Part shown: one piece after another, positions 29,401 to 39,538 of the stretch
How positions within the stretch are numbered: position 1 is the stretch's first letter
Layout of the letters: each line of letters starts with the position of its first letter
Source: Lachnospiraceae bacterium
GTDB taxonomy: Bacteria > Bacillota > Clostridia > Lachnospirales > Lachnospiraceae
Direction: 5' to 3'
Assembly: GCA_022799755.1 (NCBI GenBank)
Contig: JAAWOU010000002.1
Span: 43,454-107,453 of the forward strand
Length of the DNA stretch: 64,000 bases
Program-made: the position numbers and the translations under genes
The notes under the pieces: generated by a model
Seen by the model: the letters and a program-made list of their open reading frames with translations, nothing else
Told to the model about the DNA's origin: nothing
Database searches by the model: none

Positions 29401-31037
29401 GGATCGCCAAAACCAGGCATTCCACCCCGGGGGTGTCCCTGATCTCCCCGCCGCCCCACCATGACATTTATTCCATCGAGGATCTGGCTCAGTTGATCTA
29501 CGATTTGAAAAACGCCAATAAAGATGCACGGATTTCCGTAAAATTAGTGTCGGAGGCCGGCGTGGGAACCGTTGCGGCGGGTGTGGCAAAGGCAGGAGCC
29601 CAGGTGATCCTGGTCAGCGGCTATGACGGCGGCACCGGGGCTGCCCCCAGAAGCTCCATCCACAACGCAGGCCTCCCCTGGGAGCTGGGGCTGGCGGAGA
29701 CCCATCAGACCTTGATTCAAAACGGACTGCGGGGCAAGGTGCGCATCGAGACCGACGGCAAGCTCATGAGCGGCCGGGACGTGGCCATTGCGGCCATTTT
29801 GGGAGCCGAGGAGTTCGGATTCGCCACCGCGCCTCTGGTGACCATGGGCTGCGTCATGATGCGGGTGTGCAATCTGGACACCTGCCCGGTGGGCGTGGCC
29901 ACCCAGAATCCGGAACTGCGGAAGAATTTCAAGGGAAAGCCGGAGTATGTGGAGAATTTCATGCGGTTCATTGCCCGGGAGCTGCGGGAATACATGGCTG
30001 CTTTTGGCGTGCGCAGCGTGGATGAGCTGGTGGGACGCACGGACCTTTTGAAAGTCCGGGAGGGCTTAAACAGGAGGCAGTCCCAGATCGACCTGACCCA
30101 GATTTTGTCAAATCCCTATGAGGGCACAAAGCAGAGGGTGACCTTTGACCCCGGGCAGGTATACGACTTTGAGTTAGAGAAGACCATGGACGAGAGGGTG
30201 CTTCTAAAGCAGCTTAAGAAAGCCATTGACACAGGCCGGAAAAGGAGCCTGGAGGTGGACGTGTCCAACACGGACCGGACTTTCGGCACGATTCTGGGAA
30301 GCGAGATCACAAAGCGCCTGGGGGACGATCTGGAGGAGGATTCCTACCGGGTGCTGTGCAGAGGCGCAGGCGGGCAGTCCTTTGGAGCCTTTATTCCGAA
30401 AGGGCTGACGCTGGAGCTGGTGGGAGACAGCAACGACTACTTCGGCAAGGGCCTCTCCGGCGGGAAGCTCATCGTGTATCCGCCCAAGGCCAGCAAATTC
30501 AAAGCCTGCGAGAACATTATCATCGGGAACGTGGCTCTCTATGGGGCTACCAGCGGCAAGGCCTTTATAAACGGCGTGGCGGGAGAGCGGTTCTGCGTGC
30601 GCAATTCCGGCGCCACGGCGGTGGTGGAGGGCGTGGGTGACCATGGCTGTGAATACATGACCGGAGGGCGTGTGGTGGTGCTGGGAGGCACCGGCAAGAA
30701 CTTTGCCGCAGGCATGAGCGGCGGCATCGCATATGTGCTGGATGAGGGGAACGATTTGTATAAACGGCTGAACAAGGAGATGGTGTCCTCCGGGGAACTG
30801 ACCGGCAAGTATGACGTGCTGGAGCTGAAAGGCATGATACAGGAGCATGTGGCGGCTACCAACTCGGCCAGGGGCAAGGAGATACTGGAGCATTTTGAGG
30901 CGTATCTGCCGAAGTTTAAGAAGATCATTCCCCATGATTATGAGCGGGTGATGAAGACCATTGTGCAGATGGAGGAAAAGGGGCTGAGCGCGGAGCAGGC
31001 GCAGATCGAGGCTTTTTATGCGAATACCAAAAGGTGA
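26472..31037 (+). CDS. gltB: Glutamate synthase large subunit
   Basis: HDNCGIGACVNIKGEKSR...GEINTIRGN...KSNSGEGGENAERL...SGYDGGTGAAPRSSIHNAGLPWELGLAETHQTL; C-terminal GXGXG domain. Confidence 0.97.
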   Translation: MFDVKREVPQAPLYRETFEHDNCGIGACVNIKGEKSRAIVENALKIVENLEHRAGKDAEGKTGDGVGVLTQIPHPFFSRVMKVLGVDLGGEREYGIAMIFFPQEELRRNQAKKMFEIIVQKEGLEFLGWREVPTFPDVLGQKAVECMPRVMQGFVKKPGNLEKGLEFDRKLYIARRLFEQSSEDTYVVSFSSRTIVYKGMFLVGQLRTFYADLQSPDFVSAIAMVHSRFSTNTNPSWERAHPNRLMVHNGEINTIRGNADKMLAREENMASEHLKGQMHKVLPAINKTGSDSAMLDNTLEFLVMSGMDLPLAVMIAIPEPWANDRAMSQNKRDFYQYYATMMEPWDGPASILFSDGDIMGAVLDRNGLRPSRYLITEDDTLILSSEVGVLDIDPAKICRKERLRPGKMLLVDTVQGRVIADEELKEKYASRQPYGEWLDNNLVFLKDLTIPNQRVPEYAGEERQRMQKAFGYTYDELKTSILPMAKNGAEAIAAMGVDTPLPCLSKTIHPLFHYFKQLFAQVTNPPIDAIREEIVTSTTVYIGTEGNILKETPKNCNVLRVNNPILTNTDLLKIKNMKAEGFKVEVVPITYYKNTSLERAIDRLFVEVDRAYRDGVNILILSDRGVDENHVPMPSLLAVSALNQYLVRTKKRTRVALILESGEPREVHHFATLLGYGACAINPYLAQESIRELIENHMLDKDYYAAVDDYNNAVLHGIVKIASKMGISTIQSYQGSQIFEAIGIAPEVINRYFSNTVCRVGGLTLKDIEAQVDELHSKAFDPLGLGSDLTLDSPGHHKMRSGGDEHLYNPATIHMLQESARRGDYEMFRKYTAMVNAEEAHSGETSVKNLRGLLDFRYPEKALPLEEVEPVETIVTRFKTGAMSYGSISKEAHETLAIAMNRLHGKSNSGEGGENAERLTIGPDGLDRCSAIKQVASGRFGVTSRYLVSAKEIQIKMAQGAKPGEGGHLPGGKVYPWIAKTRHSTPGVSLISPPPHHDIYSIEDLAQLIYDLKNANKDARISVKLVSEAGVGTVAAGVAKAGAQVILVSGYDGGTGAAPRSSIHNAGLPWELGLAETHQTLIQNGLRGKVRIETDGKLMSGRDVAIAAILGAEEFGFATAPLVTMGCVMMRVCNLDTCPVGVATQNPELRKNFKGKPEYVENFMRFIARELREYMAAFGVRSVDELVGRTDLLKVREGLNRRQSQIDLTQILSNPYEGTKQRVTFDPGQVYDFELEKTMDERVLLKQLKKAIDTGRKRSLEVDVSNTDRTFGTILGSEITKRLGDDLEEDSYRVLCRGAGGQSFGAFIPKGLTLELVGDSNDYFGKGLSGGKLIVYPPKASKFKACENIIIGNVALYGATSGKAFINGVAGERFCVRNSGATAVVEGVGDHGCEYMTGGRVVVLGGTGKNFAAGMSGGIAYVLDEGNDLYKRLNKEMVSSGELTGKYDVLELKGMIQEHVAATNSARGKEILEHFEAYLPKFKKIIPHDYERVMKTIVQMEEKGLSAEQAQIEAFYANTKR

Positions 31038-31095
31038 AGGAACCACACCCTTTAGTGCTGTCGCGCAGCGACTTAAAATAGGAGGAACAAAAAGA

Positions 31096-32589
31096 ATGGG
31101 AAAGCCGACAGGGTTTATGGAATATAGCAGAGAAGTGAGTAAGGCCCGGGAGCCGTTGGAGCGGATAAAGCATTTCAATGAGTTCCGCGAGCATCTGCCA
31201 CAGGAGCGGCAGCAGCTCCAGGGGGCCAGGTGCATGGAGTGCGGGGTGCCGTTTTGCCAGGCGGGGATGATGATCTGCGGCATGGCCAGCGGGTGTCCGC
31301 TGCACAATCTGGTGCCGGAGTGGAACGATTTGGTGTATATGGGGAATTGGGAGCAGGCTTATAGGAGGCTTCAGAAAACCAATCCTTTTCCGGAGTTTAC
31401 CTCCAGGGTGTGCCCGGCGCTTTGCGAGGCGGCCTGTACCTGCGGGCTGATCGGGGAGCCGGTGGCCACCAGGGAGAACGAGTATGCCATTATTGAGCAT
31501 GCATATGAGCAGGGGTATGCGGCTCCCAGACCGGTTAAGGTGCGCACGGGGAAGAAAGTGGCCGTGGTGGGCAGCGGGCCCTCCGGCCTTGCGGCGGCAG
31601 ACCAGTTGAATAAGAGGGGACATTCCGTCACGGTGTATGAGCGGTCTGACCGCATCGGCGGGCTGTTGATGTACGGAATTCCGAATATGAAGCTGGAGAA
31701 GCGGATTGTGGACAGGAAGCGCAGGGTGATGGAGGAAGAGGGGGTTGCCTTTGTCACCGGCGTGGACGTGGGGAGGGATGTTAAGGCGGAACAGCTTTTG
31801 CGGGAGTTTGACAGGGTGATTCTAGCCTGCGGGGCGTCAAATCCCAGAGATATCCAGGCTCCCGGGAGGGATGCAAAGGGGATATATTTTGCGGTGGATT
31901 TTCTGAAAGCGAATACCAAAAGCCTGCTGGATTCGGAGTTTGCGGATAAGGCATATGTGGATACGAATGACAAGGATATAGTTATTATCGGAGGCGGCGA
32001 CACGGGCAATGACTGTGTGGGCACTGCCATCCGCCATGGGGCGAAGAGCGTCACCCAGATCGAGATGATGCCGAAAGCGCCGGATACCAGGGCCCAGGAC
32101 AATCCCTGGCCGGAATGGCCGAAAGTGTGCAAGACGGATTATGGCCAGCAGGAAGCCATTGCGGTGTACGGGCATGACCCCAGGATCTATGAGTCCACCG
32201 TGAAAGAATTCGTGAAAGACAAGGAGGGAAAGCTGGCGGCGGTGAAGACCGTGAAGCTTTCCTGGGAAAAGGATGAGGCTACAGGCCGGATGAACATGAA
32301 AGAGGTGCCGGGCAGCGAGGAGACGCTTCCTGCGGATATTGTGCTGATCGCGGCGGGCTTTCTGGGGGCCCAGAGCTATGTGGCGAAAGCTTTTGGAGTG
32401 GAGCTGAACCAGCGGACTAATGTAAAGACGGAAGCCGGGCAGTACCAGACCGACAGGGAGAAGGTGTTCGTTGCCGGGGACATGCACAGAGGGCAGTCTC
32501 TGGTGGTCTGGGCCATCAGGGAGGGGAGGGAAGCCGCGAAAGCCGTGGACGAGAGCCTGATGGGGTATTCGGGGCTGACGGTGCAGTGA
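31096..32589 (+). CDS. gltD: Glutamate synthase small subunit
   Basis: RCMECGVPFCQAGMMICGMASGCPLHNLVPEWNDLVY...CPALCEAACTCG...VAVVGSGPSGLAAADQLNKRGHSVTVYE. Start trimmed to MGKPTGF. Confidence 0.97.
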   Translation: MGKPTGFMEYSREVSKAREPLERIKHFNEFREHLPQERQQLQGARCMECGVPFCQAGMMICGMASGCPLHNLVPEWNDLVYMGNWEQAYRRLQKTNPFPEFTSRVCPALCEAACTCGLIGEPVATRENEYAIIEHAYEQGYAAPRPVKVRTGKKVAVVGSGPSGLAAADQLNKRGHSVTVYERSDRIGGLLMYGIPNMKLEKRIVDRKRRVMEEEGVAFVTGVDVGRDVKAEQLLREFDRVILACGASNPRDIQAPGRDAKGIYFAVDFLKANTKSLLDSEFADKAYVDTNDKDIVIIGGGDTGNDCVGTAIRHGAKSVTQIEMMPKAPDTRAQDNPWPEWPKVCKTDYGQQEAIAVYGHDPRIYESTVKEFVKDKEGKLAAVKTVKLSWEKDEATGRMNMKEVPGSEETLPADIVLIAAGFLGAQSYVAKAFGVELNQRTNVKTEAGQYQTDREKVFVAGDMHRGQSLVVWAIREGREAAKAVDESLMGYSGLTVQ

Positions 32590-32606
32590 GAATTTGGGGC
32601 CGTGAT

Positions 32607-32646
32607 ATGACAGGGGAGCCGTCTTGTTTCGTTCCCCTGTCATTTT
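32607..32646. terminator. Bidirectional terminator after gltD
   Basis: ATGACAGGGGA (32607-32617) / TCCCCTGTCAT (32633-32643) then T-run, between convergent genes. Confidence 0.8.
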
Positions 32647-32686
32647 GCACGATGAGATTTCAGGCTGAGACCTACCTGGCCAGGCA

Positions 32687-33619
32687 TCAGTCACGATAGA
32701 ATTCCATGAGAATATTTTGGGGATAATCCCCGAATTTCTCCCCGAAAAGGTTGAAGCCCCCGCAGAATTCCGCGTTCTCCTTTACCTCCAGCTTCAGCCG
32801 GATGTTTTCCGCCTGGAGCAGGCCCAGGGAGGACAGGTTCTCGCTGGAGGACAGGGTCTTGTCGATATAGCAGCCGTGGGAGGTGATCTCCACGGTGCGC
32901 AGCAGCCCGTACTGGGTGGAGGAGGGATTCCACCAGCCGGGATTGAGCTTGCCGGGCCGGTCTCCGTAATCTCCTGTAGAGTGCAGGATGCCGATTTCCC
33001 GGCCGTTGATGCTTACGGTAATGTCCGAGGGCCAGTTGTTATTGTAGCCTAAGGCTTCGGAGCAGATCTCAAAGGAGAACCGGATGCGGTTCACGGGATT
33101 TGCCGTCAGGAAGCTGTTGGAAAACCGGTATTCCAGGAAACCCATGCTGAGCCATATGAGCTGGGCCTTGAAGCGGTCCGGGCTGGTAAATACGCTCAGG
33201 GTATCCTCATATCCGATGTCCCCCTGCACGCTGGAGGCCATGCCGCAGGAGGGAATCGCCCTGTAGTCAAAATAGCATCCCACAGGCATGGACTCCCGGT
33301 AGAGGCATTCCGGCTTGTTGTCCGGGGCGAAAGGGAAGATTTGGACAGAGAGCATATCTGTCTGCAGCCCGCAGAGCCGCTGGGAGCCCTTGGAGTCGGG
33401 GATGGTCTGGGTGAAGATCAGCCCCGCAGCCTCCAGGTTCTTGATGTACAGGGCGGCGCTGGAAAGGGGGATGCCGAATTCTTCTGCCACATCCGTGATG
33501 ATGGCAGGTTTTTTTGCCAGAAAATTCAATACGTCTATGCGGATAGGCGAGGAGAGCGCTTTGCATATGTTGATGATCTTCTCCTTGTCGTCCAGTGTCA
33601 GTGCCAGATTCTGCTTCAT
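32687..33619 (-). CDS. ArsR-like winged-helix transcriptional regulator with C-terminal sensory domain
   Basis: DKEKIINICKALSSPIRIDVLNFLAKKPAIITDVAEEFGIPLSSAALYIKNLEAAGLI; divergent from the glycan operon. Confidence 0.8.
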   Translation of the reverse strand: MKQNLALTLDDKEKIINICKALSSPIRIDVLNFLAKKPAIITDVAEEFGIPLSSAALYIKNLEAAGLIFTQTIPDSKGSQRLCGLQTDMLSVQIFPFAPDNKPECLYRESMPVGCYFDYRAIPSCGMASSVQGDIGYEDTLSVFTSPDRFKAQLIWLSMGFLEYRFSNSFLTANPVNRIRFSFEICSEALGYNNNWPSDITVSINGREIGILHSTGDYGDRPGKLNPGWWNPSSTQYGLLRTVEITSHGCYIDKTLSSSENLSSLGLLQAENIRLKLEVKENAEFCGGFNLFGEKFGDYPQNILMEFYRD

Positions 33620-33649
33620 AGATAAATGCCTCTGTTTTTTTTCATATTT

Positions 33650-33669
33650 TATGTTTTTCTATAAACATA
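33650..33669. promoter_or_regulatory. Candidate operator in the divergent intergenic region
   Basis: TATGTTT-TTCTAT-AAACATA perfect 7-6-7 dyad; another AAACATA half-site at 33825. Confidence 0.5.
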
Positions 33670-34005
33670 CTGTAATTATATCTATTTTTCCAGTGTATTG
33701 CAATGGATTTTTTGTATTTCTACAAAATTTGTGTTTTAAAACTCTGTATTGGCCGGGATTCTCCTGGAAACAGGGCGGGGCTGCAAAGCCTATATTTATA
33801 AAAAATGCACATAAACCCCTTTTAAAACATAATATATATAGAAAAGAATCGCTATATTTTGTGAGAAATTGCCAAAATTTAAAATATACTCCGTTTTATA
33901 TTGACATTATGCCTTGATAGAGATAATATTAATACATAAATTGTGTATATAAAAATTAAATACATAAAATATAAAGATAAAAATCGCAGACAAAGGAGTG
34001 GCAAC

Positions 34006-35736
34006 ATGCAGAAAAATTATCCAAGGCCGCAGTTATGCAGGGAAAACTGGAAAGACTTAAACGGGAAGTGGCGTTTTCTCTTTGACGATGAGGACAGAGG
34101 CGAAAGCAGGTGCTGGTACAAGGACGTGTTTTCGGACTACAGGGAGATCATAGTCCCCTTTTCCTATGAGACCCGGGCCAGCGGAATCGGGGACGGCAGG
34201 CTGCACCGGATAGTCTGGTACCAGAGGGATGTGGAGTGGGAGCCCTCCGGAAAGCGGACATTATTGCATTTCGAGGGCGTGGACTATGTGGCAAAGGTCT
34301 GGGTCAACGGCAGATGCGCCGGCAGCCACACAGGGGGCTATGCCAGGTTTTCCATGGACATCACCCCGTATCTTACGCCTGGGACCAACACCCTTACGGT
34401 CCGGGCACAGGACAGTGACAGCTGCGTTCAGCCCAGGGGAAAGCAGAGATGGAAGCGGGAGAATTTCGGCTGCTGGTATGTCCAGACCACGGGAATCTGG
34501 AAGACGGTGTGGATGGAGGAGGTGCCGGAGCATTATATCCAAACCATCAAGGTCACGCCGGATATTGACAGGGCCAGAGCGGTATTTTCCCTGACCCTGA
34601 ACCAAAAGCCCGAAGAACCTCTGGAGCTGGAATGCAGGATCCTGTACCAGGGCAGCTGCGTTTCCAGACAGAGGATCTGCGCGGAAGGACAGTCTGTGGC
34701 CTTTGAGCAGCCGGTATGCAATCCGGAGGAGCCATGGCAGGTGGAGTATTGGAGCCCCGGCCATCCCGCCCTTTACGATGTGGAGCTGACTTTGGAGGAC
34801 GGCAGGCAGCAGGACCGTGCGGACAGCTACTTCGGCATGCGCAAGATCTCCGCGGAGGGCGGGAAAGTGCTCCTGAACAACCGTCCCTTTTACCAGAGGC
34901 TGATCCTGGATCAGGGCTACTGGAAAGAATCCGGACTGACGCCGCCCTCGGAGGAGGCCCTGATCAGGGATATTGACCTGATTCTGCAGGCAGGCTACAA
35001 CGGCCTGCGCAAGCATGAGAAGATAGAGGACGAGAGGTTCCTGTACTGGTGTGACGTAAAAGGGCTTGTGGTATGGTGCGAGATGCCTTCCCAGTATACA
35101 TTCCACGATCGGGCCATGGAGACCTATGCCGTGCAGTGGATGGAGATTGTGAGGCAGAATTACAGCCATCCCTGCATTATCACCTGGACGGCTTTCAACG
35201 AAAGCTGGGGGATTGAGCATGTGTATACGGATGAGGCCCAGCAGAAATTTACCGAGGCGGTGTACCATCTGACCAAGGCTTTTGACGCCATGAGACCCGT
35301 GATCGTAAACGACGGGTGGGAGCATACGGTGTCCGATATCCTGACCCTCCATGACTACGAGGAGGACGCCCGGGCATTCAGGGACCGGTACGGGGACATG
35401 CAGGCTCTGGTGGAGAACCGGATTCCTTTTAATAAAGAAAGATATGCGCTGGCAAGAGGCTTTGTCTACCGGGGCCAGCCCGTGCTCCTAAGCGAGTACG
35501 GCGGCATCGCTTTCTCCACAGAGGAGGGATGGGGCTATGGCAGGCAGGCGGATTCCGAGGAGGCTTTCCTGAAGCGCTTCGGGGAGATGATGGAGGCCAT
35601 CAGGGACACACCTTATCTCACCGGATTCTGCTACACCCAGCTGACGGATGTGGAACAGGAGGTCAACGGCCTGTGCACCATGGAGCGGGAGCCGAAAGTG
35701 GATATGGACGAAATTAAGAAGATCAATATGCTCTAG
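34006..35736 (+). CDS. Glycoside hydrolase family 2 enzyme, cytoplasmic
   Basis: YPRPQLCRENWKDLNGKWRFLFDD...GVDYVAKVWVNGRCAGSHTGGY...TAFNESWG (acid/base E) and LLSEYGGIAF; no signal peptide. Confidence 0.92.
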   Translation: MQKNYPRPQLCRENWKDLNGKWRFLFDDEDRGESRCWYKDVFSDYREIIVPFSYETRASGIGDGRLHRIVWYQRDVEWEPSGKRTLLHFEGVDYVAKVWVNGRCAGSHTGGYARFSMDITPYLTPGTNTLTVRAQDSDSCVQPRGKQRWKRENFGCWYVQTTGIWKTVWMEEVPEHYIQTIKVTPDIDRARAVFSLTLNQKPEEPLELECRILYQGSCVSRQRICAEGQSVAFEQPVCNPEEPWQVEYWSPGHPALYDVELTLEDGRQQDRADSYFGMRKISAEGGKVLLNNRPFYQRLILDQGYWKESGLTPPSEEALIRDIDLILQAGYNGLRKHEKIEDERFLYWCDVKGLVVWCEMPSQYTFHDRAMETYAVQWMEIVRQNYSHPCIITWTAFNESWGIEHVYTDEAQQKFTEAVYHLTKAFDAMRPVIVNDGWEHTVSDILTLHDYEEDARAFRDRYGDMQALVENRIPFNKERYALARGFVYRGQPVLLSEYGGIAFSTEEGWGYGRQADSEEAFLKRFGEMMEAIRDTPYLTGFCYTQLTDVEQEVNGLCTMEREPKVDMDEIKKINML

Positions 35737-35760
35737 CACATATGCGGGGAAGGAGATACC

Positions 35761-38637
35761 ATGAAGAGAGGAAGAAAATGGATTGTGCTGTGCTGCGCAT
35801 TTGTGTGCGGGGCTGTGGTTTTCTTCATTTCAGGCGTAAGGAAGGGCACACAGACAGCAGACCTGCAGCAGGCCATGGAGGCCATGGAAGAGCTTCTGTT
35901 TTCCCAGGACGGCATTGACACGGAGAATTACAAGAAATATATCGCCGGATACCAGTCGCAGGTCTACCAGGGAGAGGACATCCGTTTTGACTTAAGCGAA
36001 CTTCCTGAGGAGGAAAGGACGGCAGGCGCGAGAGAGGGGATGGACTTTCGGCTGGAGGTGGAGGAGGCCGGCCTGTATACGGTAGGCTTCCGCTACAAAT
36101 GCACCGGGGACAATATTCTCCAGACCAGTATGGCGCTTGCGTGCAACGGAGCCTATCCCTATGAGGAGCTGCAGCGCCTGTTCTTCCCGGATACCTGGGT
36201 CTCCGGAGAGAAGCAGTACGACCGGTATGGGAACGAATGCATCGCCATGCCCGGGAGGCAAAACGCCTGGAGCTTTACCTGGATGCGTGACATTTCCTTT
36301 TTGCAGAACGCGCCCCTTATGGTGTATTTAAATCAGGGGGAAAACGAATTTTCCCTGACGGCCAACGAGGGCAGCGTGGTCATCGAAGAAGTGGTGCTGG
36401 CGGCGCCTGTGAGCGTGGCCGGGGACGGGGAACAGACAGCCGCAGGCTCTGCCTGCATTGAGATTGAGGCAGAGGACTTTTGCTATCGGAACTCCCCCAA
36501 CATTCGCACAGAGAGCTCTTTCAATCCTGACGTCACTCCCTGCGACGGGACGCTGAAGCTTCAGAACGTGATCGAGGAGGCCTCCTTTCGGATCGGGGGC
36601 ACCAGCGTGTCCTATGAGGTGGAGGTGGATACGGAGGGGTACTATTATCTTGCCTTTGACTATCAGCAGAGCTCCAAATCCAATTTTACGGTGTACCGGA
36701 ATCTCTATATCGACGGTGCCATTCCCTCGGCTTCCTATGAGAACATAGGCTTTCCCTATACCAATGCCTATGAGCGCAAATGCCTGGAGGCGCCGGTGTA
36801 CCTGACGGCGGGAACCCACGAACTGACCCTTGAGGTGTCTCTGGCGCCCTATGGGGACGCGGTGGCCATACTGGACGCCATTGTAGCCAAGATCAATGAC
36901 ATGGCCCTGTCCGTGAACAAGATCACCGGAGGCAATACCAGCAAATACAGGGACTTTGACCTGGACGAGTATGACTTGGACATTGCGGGTAATCTAAGTG
37001 TCTGGGCGGACACCATAGAGCAGGTATACGGGATCCTGACCCGGGCGGACCAGTTCGGGGAGAAGAACGGGGAGATCAAGCTGCTGGACACTGCGGCGGT
37101 ATCCCTGCGGGAGCTGGCGGCAAAGCCCAATGAGCTGCCCCAGAATATCAACCGCTTCTCCTATGGGGACAGCTCGGTGCGCCAGTACCTGACCACAGTG
37201 TCGGAGAATCTCAGCATGGGAGACTGCTCTTTTGACAAAATCTATCTCTATCAGGAGGACGGGGCGCTTCCGGCCCGAAAAGGCTTTTTCGAAAAGCTTT
37301 CCCTGCGGGCGGAGCACTTCATCGCCTCCTTTACCCAGGATGACTATGCGCCCGGCTATGGGGACTCGGATACCCTGGAGATCTGGGTGAACCGGCCCAG
37401 GCAGTATCTGGAGATGATCCAGAGGATGGCGGATACGGACTTTACGGAGCGCACGGGCATCAAGGTGAACCTGTCTATTGTGCCGGACCAGCAGAAGCTG
37501 ATCCTGGCCAATGCCTCAGGGAAAGCTCCCGACGGCGCCATCGGCATCAGCGCAGGATATGTGTATGACCTGGCCGTGCGAAAGGCTTTGGCAGATTTGA
37601 GGCAGTTTGGGGATTTTAAGGAGGTGGGCAGGCGCTTCGCCCCGGGGATGCTGATTCCCGGCGTATGCGATGAGGGCGTCTACGCCATCCCGGAGACCTT
37701 TAACTTTTATGTCCTGTTCTACAGGACGGATATTTTTGAGAAATTAAATCTCCCTGTGCCGGACAATATGGATCAGGTCAGGGACCTGCTGCCGGAGTTA
37801 AACCGGATGGGGCTGGGCTTCAATACCCATGTGGCCAATCTGCCCACCAAGACCTTTGCCGCCACGGCGCCTTTCGTATTCCAGAGCGGCGGCAGTCTCT
37901 ACGAGGAGGGAGCCATGACCTGCAGGCTGGACTCGCCGGAGGTGATAGAGGGCTTTCGGTATCTCACGGAGAATTTCACGGTCTATGACATGGACTATGA
38001 GATTCTGAGCTTTTACCAGTCTTTCCGGGACGGCCGGACTCCCGTCGGCGTGTCCAACTACGGAACCTACAACCTGTTAACCAACGCTGCACCGGAGCTG
38101 AACGGCTGCTGGGACATTGCGCTGTATCCGGGGCTGGTGCAGGAGGACGGAACCGTAGACCGCTCCACCTCCGGGGCCGCGGAGAGCTGCGTGGTCTTCG
38201 AGGCCTCGGCGCAGAAGCAGGCTGCATGGGAATTCATCAGCTGGTGGATGTCCGATGAGGTACAGACGGAATTCTCCTTTATGCTCCAGGCTACCTTGGG
38301 CAATGAGTATATGTGGAACTCCGCCAACTTAAACGCCATTGCGGCAGCGCCCTGGAGCACCGACCACAAGAGGATCATCATGGAACAGCTTAGCTGGACC
38401 GACGAGATGCCTCCGGTGCCCGGAAACTATATCGTGGAGCGGGAAATGGGCAATGTGCTGGTGAATGTGGTGACATCCAATGTAAATCTGCGGACAGCCA
38501 TTGACGATGCCCAGAAGCGCATCAATGCGGAGCTTTTGCGCAAGCTGGAGGAATTCGGTTATATCGACGGCGGGGGGAACCGGAAGAAAGAGCTGGTCAT
38601 ACCGGACATAGAGACGATTGAGGGGTGGTTGGAATGA
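35761..38637 (+). CDS. Carbohydrate-binding-like domains fused to extracellular solute-binding protein (family 1), TM-anchored
   Basis: N-terminal TM ([20 protein letters not shown]); two jelly-roll-like regions (one IEIEAEDF...[26 protein letters not shown]); C-terminal SBP ([17 protein letters not shown]...[32 protein letters not shown]...[17 protein letters not shown]). Confidence 0.85.
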   Translation: MKRGRKWIVLCCAFVCGAVVFFISGVRKGTQTADLQQAMEAMEELLFSQDGIDTENYKKYIAGYQSQVYQGEDIRFDLSELPEEERTAGAREGMDFRLEVEEAGLYTVGFRYKCTGDNILQTSMALACNGAYPYEELQRLFFPDTWVSGEKQYDRYGNECIAMPGRQNAWSFTWMRDISFLQNAPLMVYLNQGENEFSLTANEGSVVIEEVVLAAPVSVAGDGEQTAAGSACIEIEAEDFCYRNSPNIRTESSFNPDVTPCDGTLKLQNVIEEASFRIGGTSVSYEVEVDTEGYYYLAFDYQQSSKSNFTVYRNLYIDGAIPSASYENIGFPYTNAYERKCLEAPVYLTAGTHELTLEVSLAPYGDAVAILDAIVAKINDMALSVNKITGGNTSKYRDFDLDEYDLDIAGNLSVWADTIEQVYGILTRADQFGEKNGEIKLLDTAAVSLRELAAKPNELPQNINRFSYGDSSVRQYLTTVSENLSMGDCSFDKIYLYQEDGALPARKGFFEKLSLRAEHFIASFTQDDYAPGYGDSDTLEIWVNRPRQYLEMIQRMADTDFTERTGIKVNLSIVPDQQKLILANASGKAPDGAIGISAGYVYDLAVRKALADLRQFGDFKEVGRRFAPGMLIPGVCDEGVYAIPETFNFYVLFYRTDIFEKLNLPVPDNMDQVRDLLPELNRMGLGFNTHVANLPTKTFAATAPFVFQSGGSLYEEGAMTCRLDSPEVIEGFRYLTENFTVYDMDYEILSFYQSFRDGRTPVGVSNYGTYNLLTNAAPELNGCWDIALYPGLVQEDGTVDRSTSGAAESCVVFEASAQKQAAWEFISWWMSDEVQTEFSFMLQATLGNEYMWNSANLNAIAAAPWSTDHKRIIMEQLSWTDEMPPVPGNYIVEREMGNVLVNVVTSNVNLRTAIDDAQKRINAELLRKLEEFGYIDGGGNRKKELVIPDIETIEGWLE

Positions 38638-39524
38638 AGAAAAGGAGATTCAGGGTAAATGCTGCCGTATGGTTTCTGCTGCCGTATTTATTGATGTTCG
38701 TCACTTTCATCGTGATACCGGTGCTTGCGGCAATGGTTCTAAGCTTTACGAACTACGATGCGGTGCAGACGCCGAAGCCGGCGGGGTTCCTCAACTACAT
38801 CAATCTGCTGACCCAGGACGAGATCTTCATGCAGTATGTTCTGCCCAATACCTGTGTGTTCGCTTTCGTCGTGGGACCGGTGGGATATATGCTTTCCTTT
38901 CTGCTGGCATGGATGCTGGCCCAGATCAGCAAGGTGCCCCGGACCATCCTGGCCCTTTTGATCTACTCCCCCTCCATGACTTCAGGGGTGGCTATGGCGG
39001 TGGTCTGGAAAATCATCTTTGCGGGAGACCAGATGGGCTATGTGAATTCCCTGCTGATGAATTTAGGGATCACAAACCAGCCGATTCTCTTTACCTCCGA
39101 CGCGAGATTCCTGCTGCCCATTATGATCGTGGTATCTCTGTGGAGCAGTATGGGCGTGGGTTTTCTGGCCATCCTGGCGGGAATCCTGAATATCAATCCG
39201 GAGTACTATGAGGCGGCTGCCATAGACGGGATACGCAACAGATTCCAGGAGATTTTCTATATCACCATTCCCCAGATGAAGCCTCAGATGATGTTCGCGG
39301 CAGTGATGGCGGTGGTGAACACTTTTTCCGCCGGGGCCATAGGCGTGCAGCTAAGCGGCTCCAATCCCACGCCGGCCTACGCGGGACAGTTAATTGTGAA
39401 TCACATTGAGGACTACGGCTTTATCCGGTATGAGATGGGGTATGCGTCGGCGATTTCGGTGGTGCTGCTGGCAGGGGTCTACACCATTTCCAGGGTGGCC
39501 GGCAGAGTATTTCGAGAGGACTAA
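38634..39524 (+). CDS. Sugar ABC transporter permease (LplB/UgpA-like)
   Basis: Six [35 protein letters not shown] loop; ATG overlaps upstream TGA. Confidence 0.93.
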   Translation: MKKRRFRVNAAVWFLLPYLLMFVTFIVIPVLAAMVLSFTNYDAVQTPKPAGFLNYINLLTQDEIFMQYVLPNTCVFAFVVGPVGYMLSFLLAWMLAQISKVPRTILALLIYSPSMTSGVAMAVVWKIIFAGDQMGYVNSLLMNLGITNQPILFTSDARFLLPIMIVVSLWSSMGVGFLAILAGILNINPEYYEAAAIDGIRNRFQEIFYITIPQMKPQMMFAAVMAVVNTFSAGAIGVQLSGSNPTPAYAGQLIVNHIEDYGFIRYEMGYASAISVVLLAGVYTISRVAGRVFRED

Positions 39525-39538
39525 AGGAGGTGGGCTGT

